64,000 bases of DNA, taken from NCBI RefSeq assembly GCF_014205115.1, contig NZ_JACHMW010000001.1, positions 1,550,001 through 1,614,000 of the forward strand, written 5' to 3'. The notes below the pieces were generated by a model. It searched no databases, had not been told where the DNA came from, and saw nothing but the letters and a program-made list of their open reading frames with translations. This stretch comes from Micrococcus endophyticus. Lineage in GTDB: Bacteria > Actinomycetota > Actinomycetes > Actinomycetales > Micrococcaceae. This document shows, piece by piece, positions 35,631 through 43,687 of this stretch. The position numbers and the translations under genes are program-made. Position 1 is the stretch's first letter, and every line of letters starts with the position of its first letter.

Positions 35631-37021
35631 CGGCCCTCCCCCTTCGAGGTGGTCGCGGATCCGGTCTCGGCCGGGACGGCTTCGGCGGCCGCGCCCGGGA
35701 CGGCGGCGCCGGCCAGCACCGGCTGGGTGACGACGTCCGCGTTCGCGCGGGCGCGGACGCTGCCGGGCGCGGGCAGGCGGAAGATCGCCCGGACCAGCGG
35801 CGGTGCGGCGATGAGCAGCACGATGAAGGACTGGACCACGAGCACGATGTCGATCGGCACGCCGGTCTGGGTCTGCATGGTGACGCCGCCGGCACGCAGG
35901 GCGCCGAAGAGCAGGCCCGCGAAGAGCACCCCCACCGGGTGGGAGCGGCCCAGCAGGGCCACGGTGATCGCGTCGAAGCCGAACTGGCCGGCGATGCCGG
36001 AGGTCAGCACCTTCTCCGTGCCGGAGATGTGGGCCACGCCGCCGAGGCCGGCCAGGGCGCCGGCGATCGCCATCGCGGCCACGTAGCCGCCCTTGACGCT
36101 GATGCCGGCGGTGCGGGCAGCCGCCGGGTTGGCGCCCACGGCGCGCAGCCGGAAGCCGAGGGTGGAGCGCTCGAGCATCCACCACGCCAGGAAGGTCAGC
36201 ACCAGCGCCATGACGAAGCCCCAGTGGAGGCGGAACCCGTCGCCGAGCAGGGCCGGGAAGGCGGCCGAGTCGGGGAACTGCTCGGAGATCGGGTTGTTCG
36301 TGCCCGCGCGGCGCAGGAACGGGGTGTTCAGCAGGTAGGAGACCAGGTGGAGCGCCACGTAGTTGAGCATGATCGTGAGGATCACCTCGTGCGCGCCGGT
36401 GTAGGCCTTCAGCAGGCCGACCACGGCGCCCCACAGCAGGCCGCCGAGCGCGCCCATGACGATCACGAGCAGCAGGTGCACGCCGAGCGGCAGGTCGAGG
36501 TAGACGCCGCCCACCGTGGCGAACGCGGCGCCGATCAGGAACTGGCCCTGGCCGCCGATGTTGAACAGGCCGGTGCGGAAGGCGATCGCCACGCCCAGCG
36601 AGGTGATGATCAGCGGCGTGGCCACCGTCAGGGTCTCGGTGAGGGGGCGGATCATGTCCGCGAACGAGTCCGCCCGGTAGTTCACGATCGAGCCGCGGAA
36701 CAGGGCCAGGTAGGCGTCCGAGACGACCGTCCACGCCGCGGAGAGCGTGTCCATGGGCCGGGCGAAGAAGTAGCCCGCGGCGTCGATCACGTCCGGGCTG
36801 GTCACGATGATCAGCACCGCGGAGATCACGAGGGACAGGACGATCGCCAGGGCGGTGACCATGGCGTTGCCCGAGAGGATCTCGCGGAGCACGGACTCCT
36901 GGGAGCCGCGCTCGGGCGCGGGAGGCGCGTCGGCGCCGGTCACGCCGGCGGCCGGCGCCGGGGCGCCGCCGGGCGGCTGGACGGGCTCACTGGCCGGGGT
37001 CTGGGGAGGGTTCTGGCTCAC
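35627..37021 (-). CDS. ABC transporter permease, nucleoside type (first subunit)
   Basis: This 464-residue permease has the related motifs IAFRTGLFNIGGQGQFLIGA, LLKAYTGAHEVILTIMLNY, RLRAVGANPAAARTAGISV and GFDAITVALLGRSHP. A 45-residue Pro/Ala-rich N-terminal tail and a 50-residue C-terminal tail lie in the cytoplasm. GTG 37021 overlaps the ATPase stop (GTGA); GGAAGGA is upstream. The arrangement lipoprotein, two-domain ATPase, two permeases matches the BmpA-NupABC nucleoside uptake systems of lactic acid bacteria. Confidence 0.92.
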   Translation of the reverse strand: MSQNPPQTPASEPVQPPGGAPAPAAGVTGADAPPAPERGSQESVLREILSGNAMVTALAIVLSLVISAVLIIVTSPDVIDAAGYFFARPMDTLSAAWTVVSDAYLALFRGSIVNYRADSFADMIRPLTETLTVATPLIITSLGVAIAFRTGLFNIGGQGQFLIGAAFATVGGVYLDLPLGVHLLLVIVMGALGGLLWGAVVGLLKAYTGAHEVILTIMLNYVALHLVSYLLNTPFLRRAGTNNPISEQFPDSAAFPALLGDGFRLHWGFVMALVLTFLAWWMLERSTLGFRLRAVGANPAAARTAGISVKGGYVAAMAIAGALAGLGGVAHISGTEKVLTSGIAGQFGFDAITVALLGRSHPVGVLFAGLLFGALRAGGVTMQTQTGVPIDIVLVVQSFIVLLIAAPPLVRAIFRLPAPGSVRARANADVVTQPVLAGAAVPGAAAEAVPAETGSATTSKGEGR

Positions 37022-38562
37022 GCCCGGGGTCCTTCCTCGGTGGTGGCGATCTCGGTGGCGGGCGACTCGGGAGTCTGGCCGGCCATCATGAGGCCCAGAG
37101 TCTCGCGGGAGGCGTCGCCGTCCACGATGCCCACGATCCTGCCGTGGTACATCACGGCGATCCTGTCCGAGAGCTCGAGGATCTCGTCCAGCTCGGTGGA
37201 GACGATCATGACGGGCGTCCCGTTGTCCCGCTCGCGGACGATCCGCTCGTGCAGGAACTCGATGGAGCCGACGTCGACGCCGCGGGTGGGCTGGGAGGCG
37301 ATGAAGAGCCGGAGCTCGTCCACGAGCTCGCGGGCCATGACGACCTTCTGCTGGTTGCCGCCGGAGAGCGAGGACACGGGCGAGTCCACGCCCTGCGTGC
37401 GCACGTCGAACTCCTGCACGCGGGCCTCGGCCAGCTCGCGCACAGCGCGGGGCCGCAGCTGCAGGGCGGACCCGGCGGGCTCCCGGTCGAAGCGGTTGAG
37501 CACCATGTTCTCGGCCACGGTGAAGGAGCCGACCAGGCCGTCCGTGGAGCGGTCCTCGGGAACGTACCCGACGCCGGCCCGGATGATCTCGCGGGTGGAG
37601 CGGCCGACGAGCTCGCGGCCATCCAGGGTGACGGAGCCGGTGGCCTTGTGCAGGCCCATGATCGCCTCGGTCAGCTCGGTCTGGCCGTTGCCCTGCACGC
37701 CGGCCACGCCCAGGATCTCGCCCTGGCGGATGGCGAAGGAGACGTGGTCCACCAGCACCTGGCCGGTGGGCGAGACCACCGTCAGGTCCTGAACCTTGAA
37801 GGTCTCCTCGCCGAGGGTCGGGGCGGCCTTCGCGCGGTTGAGCGAGACCTGGCGCCCCACCATGAGGGCGGCCAGCTCCGCGGCGGAGGCGCTGGGCTCG
37901 GCGGTGCCGACCACCTTGCCGCGCCGCAGCACGGTGATGTGGTCCGAGATCGCCTTGACCTCGCGCAGCTTGTGGGAGATGAAGACGATCGCCGTCCCGT
38001 CCTGGCGCAGCCGGTCGATGATCGCCAGCAGCTCGTCCGTCTCCTGCGGGGTGAGCACGGCCGTGGGCTCGTCCAGGATGAGGACCTTCGCGTCGCGCAC
38101 GAGGGCCTTGATGATCTCGACGCGCTGCTGCACGCCCACCGGCAGGTCCTCGACGACCGCGTCCGGGTCCACCGCGAAGCCGTACTCGTCCGAGATGGCG
38201 CGGATCTTCCGGCGGGTGGCCTCCAGGTCCAGCACGCCGGCGGCGCGGGTGTGCTCGTCGCCGAGCGCGATGTTCTCGGCGACCGTGAACACCGGCACGA
38301 GCATGAAGTGCTGGTGGACCATGCCGATGCCCGCGCGCATGGCCTCGCCGGGTCCGGCGAACCGGACGGGCCGGTCGTCCACGAGGATCTCGCCCTCGGT
38401 CGGGTCGTAGAGCCCGAACAGCACGTTCATGAGCGTCGACTTGCCGGCCCCGTTCTCTCCGAGCAGCGTGTGGACCTCACCGGAGCGGACGACGAAGTCC
38501 ACGGAGTCGTTGGCGGTGAACGTCCCGAAGCGCTTGGTGATCCCCCGCAGCTCGAGTTTCAT
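37018..38562 (-). CDS. ABC transporter ATPase with two nucleotide-binding domains
   Basis: The 514-residue protein contains two ABC domains. The first has Walker A GENGAGKS (35-42), signature LPVGVQQR and Walker B VLILDEPTAVLT. The second has the degenerate Walker A GVQGNGQTEL and a normal signature LSGGNQQK, as is usual in the RbsA/MglA group where the second site is weak. It powers the importer formed by the two overlapping permease genes downstream. GGGGAGA precedes the ATG. A strong hairpin separates it from the lipoprotein gene upstream. Confidence 0.95.
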   Translation of the reverse strand: MKLELRGITKRFGTFTANDSVDFVVRSGEVHTLLGENGAGKSTLMNVLFGLYDPTEGEILVDDRPVRFAGPGEAMRAGIGMVHQHFMLVPVFTVAENIALGDEHTRAAGVLDLEATRRKIRAISDEYGFAVDPDAVVEDLPVGVQQRVEIIKALVRDAKVLILDEPTAVLTPQETDELLAIIDRLRQDGTAIVFISHKLREVKAISDHITVLRRGKVVGTAEPSASAAELAALMVGRQVSLNRAKAAPTLGEETFKVQDLTVVSPTGQVLVDHVSFAIRQGEILGVAGVQGNGQTELTEAIMGLHKATGSVTLDGRELVGRSTREIIRAGVGYVPEDRSTDGLVGSFTVAENMVLNRFDREPAGSALQLRPRAVRELAEARVQEFDVRTQGVDSPVSSLSGGNQQKVVMARELVDELRLFIASQPTRGVDVGSIEFLHERIVRERDNGTPVMIVSTELDEILELSDRIAVMYHGRIVGIVDGDASRETLGLMMAGQTPESPATEIATTEEGPRA

Positions 38563-38614
38563 CCGGTCTCTCCCCTTGTCAGGTGGTCGGCGCCGCGGCG
38601 GTCGCGGCGGGCAG

Positions 38615-38649
38615 GGACCGGGCCCCGTCTGGTCGACGGGGCCCGGTCC
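38615..38649 (-). terminator. Intra-operon hairpin after the lipoprotein gene
   Basis: A perfect 15-bp stem (38615-38629 with 38635-38649) with a 5-base loop lies between the binding protein and ATPase genes. It probably causes partial termination or protects the upstream mRNA, giving more binding protein than transporter. Confidence 0.7.
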
Positions 38650-38688
38650 TCGGGTGGCCGGCGGCTCGCGTGGCCGCCGGCGGGCGGA

Positions 38689-39843
38689 TCAGGCCTCCGG
38701 GGAGTCCTCGGAGCCGACCTCGATCTCGCCCGAGACGATGTCCTCCTCGAGCGCCTCGAGCTCGTCCTTGAGCTCCTGCGGCACGGCGTCCTCGAAGTCG
38801 TGGAACGGCGCGAGGGCCACGCCGTCGTTCTCCAGGGTGCCGACGTAGGCCTCCGACGTGAACTCGTCGTTGATGTCCTCGGCGATGACCTGCTTCACCG
38901 CGTCGCCCATGCGCTTCATGACGGAGGTGAGGATGACCTCGCCGTCCTGGGTGGTCTCGTAGCCGTCGGAGTCGACCCAGATGACCTTGACGTCCTTGCC
39001 GCCGCCGTTGGCCTCCTTGACGGCGTCGATGGTGCCCAGGCCCACGGGGCCGGCCACCGGCATGATGATGTCCGCGCCCTCGTTGATGAAGTTGGCGGTG
39101 TTCGTCTTGCCGGCGTTCTGGTTGGAGAAGTCGCCGATGAAGGAGCCCGTGCGGTTCTCGGTGTCCCAGCCGAGCACGCGCACGTCCTCGCCCTTGACCT
39201 CGTTGTAGTGCTCCACGCCGCGCGCGAAGCCGTCCATGAAGATGGACACGGTGGGGATCTCCATGCCGCCGTAGGTGGCGACGGTGCCGGTCTCGGTCAT
39301 GCCCGCGGCCAGGTAGCCGGCCAGGAAGGCGCCCTGGGCTGTGTCGTAGATGATGTTGCGGACGTTCTCCGGGAAGCCGGGGGCGGTGACGTCCACGCCC
39401 ACGAACTTCGTCTCGGCGTTCTCCTCGGCGATGGGCTTCATGGTGTCGCCCAGCTGGAAGCCCACGGCCACGACGAGGTTGCAGTCCGCGTCGAGCATCG
39501 CGTTCAGGTTCGGCACGTACTCGCCCACCGAGTTGGACTCGGCCTCGCGGATCTCGATCCCGAACTCCTCCTCCGCGGCCTTCAGGCCCTCGTAGGAGGA
39601 CTGGTTGAACGAGCGGTCGTCGAAGCCGCCCTCGTCCGAGACGATGCAGCCGGTGTAGTCGGAGTTGTCCGAGCCGACCTCGGCCGCGGCCCCCGTGGCG
39701 GACGCCGAGCCGGCGGACTCGGAGGAGTTCGAGGCCTCCGGAGCCTGGCCGCACGCGGTCAGCAGCAGGGCGGAGGCGCCGAGCACGGCGGCGGGGAGCA
39801 GGAGACGACGGCGGCCCTCGGCCGACGGAGTGGCGGTGCCCAT
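38689..39843 (-). CDS. BMP-family nucleoside-binding lipoprotein
   Basis: The 384-residue protein has a lipoprotein signal: RRR, a hydrophobic run, and the lipobox LLTAC with the lipidated cysteine at residue 31. The mature part is a basic membrane protein (BMP/PnrA) type binding protein: CIVSDEGGFDDRSFNQSSYEG, AMLDADCNLVVAVGFQLGD, FLAGYLAAGM, NEGADIIMPVAGPVG and VIWVDSDGYE. PnrA-type proteins bind purine and other nucleosides. ATG 39843 is chosen because GAGGA lies at proper distance; ATG 39855 lacks one. It is the first gene of the operon and sits behind a promoter with a palindrome. Confidence 0.93.
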   Translation of the reverse strand: MGTATPSAEGRRRLLLPAAVLGASALLLTACGQAPEASNSSESAGSASATGAAAEVGSDNSDYTGCIVSDEGGFDDRSFNQSSYEGLKAAEEEFGIEIREAESNSVGEYVPNLNAMLDADCNLVVAVGFQLGDTMKPIAEENAETKFVGVDVTAPGFPENVRNIIYDTAQGAFLAGYLAAGMTETGTVATYGGMEIPTVSIFMDGFARGVEHYNEVKGEDVRVLGWDTENRTGSFIGDFSNQNAGKTNTANFINEGADIIMPVAGPVGLGTIDAVKEANGGGKDVKVIWVDSDGYETTQDGEVILTSVMKRMGDAVKQVIAEDINDEFTSEAYVGTLENDGVALAPFHDFEDAVPQELKDELEALEEDIVSGEIEVGSEDSPEA

Positions 39844-39942
39844 GGGGGTCCTCATTTCGGTGACACGGTGCGGGATGCGCGGCCGAGGCGGCCGGAGGGA
39901 CGAGTCGGCCCCTCGAGGCACGCCTGGACCCTGCTACTCGGG

Positions 39943-39966
39943 AGTTTACCCAATGTTGCGTTGGGT
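39943..39966 (-). promoter_or_regulatory. Operon promoter with ACCCAA-N7-TTGGGT palindrome
   Basis: On the minus strand TAAACT (39943-39948) is a good -10 box. Immediately upstream, ACCCAA (39948-39953) and TTGGGT (39961-39966) form a perfect inverted repeat separated by seven bases, filling the -10/-35 spacer. A repressor bound there would block the nucleoside operon. The region also holds most of the A/T in the 151-base gap. Confidence 0.5.
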
Positions 39967-39994
39967 CACACCGTGCCGTCGGGAACCCGCGGGG

Positions 39995-41251
39995 TCAGTG
40001 GCCCTCCTCGCCCACGAGCGCCTGCAGGGCCGCGGCGGCGAACACCCGCATGCCCACCCCGATGGCCCGCTCGTCCGGGGTGAAGTCACCGCGGTGCAGG
40101 TCGTAGACCGGCCCGCCGGGGGTGCGCGTGCCCAGGCGCAGCATCGAGCCGGGCACCCGCTGCGTCATCCACGCGAAGTCCTCGCCGCCCATGGACTGCG
40201 GGGTGAGCTGGATGGCGCGCGCGCCGAGCTCGCGGCGGGCCGCGGTCTCGATCAGGGCCGTCTCCGCGTCCGTGTTGTGCACGGGCGGCACGCCGCGCAC
40301 GTGCTCGAGCTGCACCTGGACGCCGTAGGGGGCCGCCACCTGGGTGACCACCTCGTCGAGCAGCTCGCCGGCCTCCTCCCACACGTCCGCGTCGAGGCAG
40401 CGCATGGTGCCGGCCAGGTAGCCGGTGTTGTCGATGGCGTTGGGGGCACTGCCGGCGGCGATCTGGCCCCACACCACGGACACCGCCGAGCGCACGTCGA
40501 TCCGGCGCGAGAGCACGGCCGGGACGTTCACGGCGATCTGGGACAGGGCGAAGACCATGTCCTCCGTCAGGTGCGGGCGCGAGGTGTGGCCGCCGCGGCC
40601 CGTGAGGGTGATGCGGATGGTGTCCGCCGCGGAGGTGATCGCGCCGATGCGCGTGCCGATCGAGCCGACGTCGACCGCGGGGTCGCAGTGCGCGGCGAGG
40701 ATGCGGGGCACGCCGTCGAGGATGCCCTGGCGCAGCACGGAGAGGGAGCCGCCGGGCAGCCGCTCCTCGGCGGGCTGGAAGATCACGCGCACGGAGCCGC
40801 GGGCCCGCTCCCCCGCCGCGCGCAGGGCCGGGTCCGGGGTGGCGCCGCGCAGGATCCGCCCGATCACGAGCGCCGCACCCGCCATCACGGCGGTGTGCAT
40901 GTCGTGGCCGCACGCGTGGGTCACGCCGTCGTTGACGGAGACGTACGGCAGCCCGGTCTCCTCCTCGAGCGGCAGGGCGTCGATGTCCGCGCGCAGGGCG
41001 AGCACCACCGGGCCCTCGCCGATGTCCACGTACGCGCCGGTGGACTCCATCCGCACCGGGGAGAGCCCGTAGCCGGTGAGCAGCTCCATGATGCGGTCGG
41101 TGGTGCGGTACTCCTCGTAGGAGAGCTCCGGGTGCCGGTGCAGGTCCCGGCGGAACGCCACGACCTCGGCCTCCAGCTCGGCCACCACGGAGGCCACGGA
41201 GGGCAGGGAGGCCGGACGCTGGTCGGAGAGCACGGAGTCGGAGGTGGTCAT
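39995..41251 (-). CDS. M20-family amidohydrolase
   Basis: The 418-residue protein belongs to the M20D group (N-acyl-amino-acid or aminobenzoyl-glutamate type hydrolases). Metal ligands are seen in THACGHDMHT (111-120; Cys114, His116) and FQPAEE, with DLHRHPELSYEEY near the N terminus and GGEDFAWM near the C terminus. Substrates range from N-acetyl amino acids to auxin conjugates and cannot be assigned. A TAGGGT box lies eight bases before the ATG. Its place near add/deoA/cdd and sdh recalls the amiA1/amiB1 genes of mycobacteria. Confidence 0.92.
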   Translation of the reverse strand: MTTSDSVLSDQRPASLPSVASVVAELEAEVVAFRRDLHRHPELSYEEYRTTDRIMELLTGYGLSPVRMESTGAYVDIGEGPVVLALRADIDALPLEEETGLPYVSVNDGVTHACGHDMHTAVMAGAALVIGRILRGATPDPALRAAGERARGSVRVIFQPAEERLPGGSLSVLRQGILDGVPRILAAHCDPAVDVGSIGTRIGAITSAADTIRITLTGRGGHTSRPHLTEDMVFALSQIAVNVPAVLSRRIDVRSAVSVVWGQIAAGSAPNAIDNTGYLAGTMRCLDADVWEEAGELLDEVVTQVAAPYGVQVQLEHVRGVPPVHNTDAETALIETAARRELGARAIQLTPQSMGGEDFAWMTQRVPGSMLRLGTRTPGGPVYDLHRGDFTPDERAIGVGMRVFAAAALQALVGEEGH

Positions 41252-41303
41252 GGCCCAGCACCCTACTCCGCGGGCACCCTCCGCGACGCGACGGTGACGG
41301 CGG

Positions 41304-42455
41304 TCAGAGGACCTCGTCCACGCCCTCGGCCTTGAGCGCCTCCACGGCCTTCTTGACCTCCTGGGCGTGGTCCGTGGTGGTCACCAGCAGCGCGTCCTCG
41401 GTGTCCACCACCACGACGTCCTCGATGCCGATCAGCGCGATGACGCGCCTCGTGTCCGTGACCACGACGCCGGACGCGTCGTCCGAGTACACGCGGGGGG
41501 TGTCCCCGATGACGGTGATGCCCGAGGCGTCCTTGACCGGGTTCAGGCGGGCGATGGCGGCGAAGTCCCCCACGTCGTCCCACGTGAAGGCGCCGGGGAT
41601 GACGGCGACGTCGCCGACGGCGGCGGCCGGCTCGGCCACGGCATAGTCGATGGCGGTCTTGGTCAGCTCGGGCCAGACGCGCTCCATGACCTCGTCCCGC
41701 CGCTCGGTCTCCCACGCGTGCGCGATCTCCATGAGGCCGGCGTGCAGCGCGGGCTCGTTCTCCTCGAGGTGGGCGAGCATGAGGCCCACCGGCGCCACGA
41801 ACATGCCGGCGTTCCAGAGGTAGCGGCCCGACTTCACGTACTGCTGGGCGACCTTGAGGTCCGGCTTCTCCACGAACGCCGCGACGTCGTGCGCGTCCGG
41901 GGCGCCGGGCACGGCCAGTCGGCGGCCCCGGCGGATGTAGCCGAAGCCCGTTGCGGCGTGCGTCGGCTCGATGCCGATGGTCACGATGCGCCCCGTGGCC
42001 GCGGTCTCCACGGCCTGGCGCACGGCGTCCTGGAACACCTCCACGGGGGCGATGACCTGGTCCGCCGCGAAGGAGCCCATGATCGTGTCCGGGTCCCGCA
42101 GGGACAGGATGGCCGCGGCGAGGCCGATGGCGGCCGCGGAGTCCTTCGGGGAGGGCTCGAGCACCAGGTCCGCCGTGTCCAGGTCCGGCAGCTGGCCGCA
42201 CACCGCGTCGCGGTGGGCCGCGCCGGTGACCACGAGCATGCCCGCGGCCAGGGGGGCCAGCCGGTCCCACGTGGCGCGGATCAGCGTCTGGCCCGAGCCC
42301 GTGAGGTCGTGCAGGAACTTCGGCGCCGCCGCGCGGGACAGCGGCCACAGCCGGGTGCCCACGCCTCCGGCGGGGATCACGACGTGGAAGCGGGACAGGG
42401 CCGAGCCCGGCGCGTCCTCGCGCCCGGCCTCGGTCAGGTTCGGATCGGTGCTCAC
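41304..42455 (-). CDS. manC: Mannose-1-phosphate guanylyltransferase
   Basis: ManC makes GDP-mannose from mannose-1-phosphate and GTP. The 383-residue nucleotidyltransferase has VVIPAGGVGTRLWPLSR (25-41), the sugar-binding EKPDLKVAQQYV region, YLWNAGMFV and FTWDDVGDF. The C-terminal isomerase domain of bifunctional forms is absent, consistent with the separate manA at 3.9 kb. GTG 42455 is chosen because a TACTCT box ends six bases upstream; the frame continues upstream but without family similarity. The product supports mannosylated lipids and glycans of the envelope. Confidence 0.94.
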   Translation of the reverse strand: MSTDPNLTEAGREDAPGSALSRFHVVIPAGGVGTRLWPLSRAAAPKFLHDLTGSGQTLIRATWDRLAPLAAGMLVVTGAAHRDAVCGQLPDLDTADLVLEPSPKDSAAAIGLAAAILSLRDPDTIMGSFAADQVIAPVEVFQDAVRQAVETAATGRIVTIGIEPTHAATGFGYIRRGRRLAVPGAPDAHDVAAFVEKPDLKVAQQYVKSGRYLWNAGMFVAPVGLMLAHLEENEPALHAGLMEIAHAWETERRDEVMERVWPELTKTAIDYAVAEPAAAVGDVAVIPGAFTWDDVGDFAAIARLNPVKDASGITVIGDTPRVYSDDASGVVVTDTRRVIALIGIEDVVVVDTEDALLVTTTDHAQEVKKAVEALKAEGVDEVL

Positions 42456-42461
42456 CGGCTC

Positions 42462-42467
42462 AGAGTA
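42462..42467 (-). promoter_or_regulatory. -10 box TACTCT of manC (leaderless)
   Basis: On the minus strand TACTCT ends six bases before GTG 42455, with no ribosome-binding site. Confidence 0.5.
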
Positions 42468-42553
42468 CGGAACCCCCCGGACGGGGGACCACTCCGGCGG
42501 TCCCAGGCGTGGCACAGCCCACACCGAGGAGGCGGGGAGGCCGCGACGCTCGC

Positions 42554-42591
42554 GTCACAGTGCTCCACCCTGGTCACAGTGCTCCACCCTG
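42554..42591. repeat. Perfect 19-bp tandem repeat upstream of sdhCDAB
   Basis: GTCACAGTGCTCCACCCTG occurs twice head to tail (42554-42572 and 42573-42591), ending 34 bases before the -10 box of sdhC. Position and exactness suggest paired binding sites for an activator or repressor. Confidence 0.7.
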
Positions 42592-42625
42592 AGGGTCCGG
42601 ACGGGCGCGAAGGGCGGGGAGGGTC

Positions 42626-42631
42626 TACCCT
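42626..42631 (+). promoter_or_regulatory. -10 box TACCCT of the sdh operon
   Basis: TACCCT would start transcription near 42638, leaving an 83-base leader with GGAGGT before the sdhC GTG. No convincing -35 is seen; activator dependence through the upstream repeats is possible. Confidence 0.45.
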
Positions 42632-42720
42632 GGGTCGGAGGAATCCACTCGCACACGCCCCCGCCCGTCGCCGCCCCCGGCACAGGAAGGGAACGTGCAT
42701 TCCCCCTGGAGGTATCAACC

Positions 42721-43125
42721 GTGTCTAGCGCCACTGCGCAGGCCCCGGCCAAGAACGGCCGCGGAACCCTGTACCGGGGCCACGGAGGCATGTGGTCCTG
42801 GGTGGGCCACCGCGTCACCGGCGTCGTCATCTTCTTCTACCTGCTCGTCCACGTGCTTGACACGGCGATGGTCCGGGTCTCCCCCGAGGCCTACGACGCC
42901 GTGATCGGCGCCTACAAAACCTGGTACTTCGCCCTCGGCGAGGCCGGCCTGGTCGCGGCGATCATCTTCCACGCCCTCAACGGCCTGCGCATCATCCTGG
43001 TCGACTTCTGGAAGGGCGGCACCCAGCACCACAAGACCCTGCTGTGGATCGTGCTGGCGCTGTGGGCCGTGCTGACCATCGGCTTCTGCATCCGTCACTT
43101 CAGCCTCGCCTTCGGAGGTCACTGA
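42721..43125 (+). CDS. sdhC: Succinate dehydrogenase cytochrome b556 subunit SdhC
   Basis: SdhC is a membrane anchor of succinate:quinone oxidoreductase and helps bind heme b and quinone. The 134-residue protein has GTLYRGHGGMWSWVGHRVTG, three membrane helices, LLVHVLDTA and AIIFHALNGLRIILVD; the histidines in these helices are heme-ligand candidates. GTG 42721 has GGAGGT seven bases upstream. It is the first gene of sdhCDAB. Confidence 0.93.
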   Translation: MSSATAQAPAKNGRGTLYRGHGGMWSWVGHRVTGVVIFFYLLVHVLDTAMVRVSPEAYDAVIGAYKTWYFALGEAGLVAAIIFHALNGLRIILVDFWKGGTQHHKTLLWIVLALWAVLTIGFCIRHFSLAFGGH

Positions 43126-43128
43126 GCC

Positions 43129-43608
43129 ATGAGCACCACCGCTGAGACCACCATCGCGGCCCCCCGCACCGGCCGCATCGACCCCAAGTACACCCGCGAC
43201 AAGGGCGGGCGCGGCAACTTCGAGATGCTCGCCTGGCTCTTCATGCGCGTCTCGGGCGTCTTCCTCGTCGTGCTCATCGCCGTGCACCTGACCAGCAACC
43301 TGCTCGTGGGCGACGGCATCAAGGGCATCGACTTCGGCTTCGTGGCCGGCAAGTGGGCCCACCCGCTGTGGCAGTTCTGGGACCTGGCCCTGCTGTGGCT
43401 GGCCATGCTGCACGGCGCCAACGGCGTCCGCACGATCATCAACGACTACACCGAGCGCGGCAACGCCCGCTTCTGGCTCACGATGATCCTCTACATCGCC
43501 ACCGCCGTGATCATCATCCTCGGCACCCTGGTGATCTTCACCTTCGATCCCTGCATGGTCGACGCCTCCGGCGCCCTGCTCGAGGGCTCCCCGGCCTTCT
43601 GCGGCTGA
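43129..43608 (+). CDS. sdhD: Succinate dehydrogenase membrane anchor SdhD
   Basis: The 159-residue second anchor has three membrane helices: FEMLAWLFMRVSGVFLVVLIAVHL, QFWDLALLWLAMLHGANGVRTI and FWLTMILYIATAVIIILGTL. The histidines in VHLTSN and MLHGANG are the expected heme and quinone neighbours. GGAGG lies before the ATG, three bases after the sdhC stop. The C-terminal end carries two cysteines (PCMVDAS and AFCG). Confidence 0.92.
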   Translation: MSTTAETTIAAPRTGRIDPKYTRDKGGRGNFEMLAWLFMRVSGVFLVVLIAVHLTSNLLVGDGIKGIDFGFVAGKWAHPLWQFWDLALLWLAMLHGANGVRTIINDYTERGNARFWLTMILYIATAVIIILGTLVIFTFDPCMVDASGALLEGSPAFCG

Positions 43609-43687
43609 CCCAGGACACGCTCCCCCGCGGCGCGGCCGGCCTTGATGCGGCCGCCGCGCCCCGGACACCCAGAAAGAGAGAACCTGA

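Noticed and set aside
33100-35895. A 931-codon minus-strand frame across deoA, cdd and the second permease
   Set aside because: It crosses three well-defined genes in other frames and has only low-complexity translation.
37144-40083. A 979-codon open frame on the plus strand
   Set aside because: It runs opposite the ABC ATPase and lipoprotein genes, whose motifs are unmistakable. The frame is open only because high-GC coding sequence rarely gives stops on the other strand; its translation is His/Gly/Val-rich and without motifs.
42695-42904. Short open frame starting in the sdhC leader and overlapping sdhC
   Set aside because: No ribosome-binding site or conservation signal; the sdhC GTG has a clear GGAGGT.
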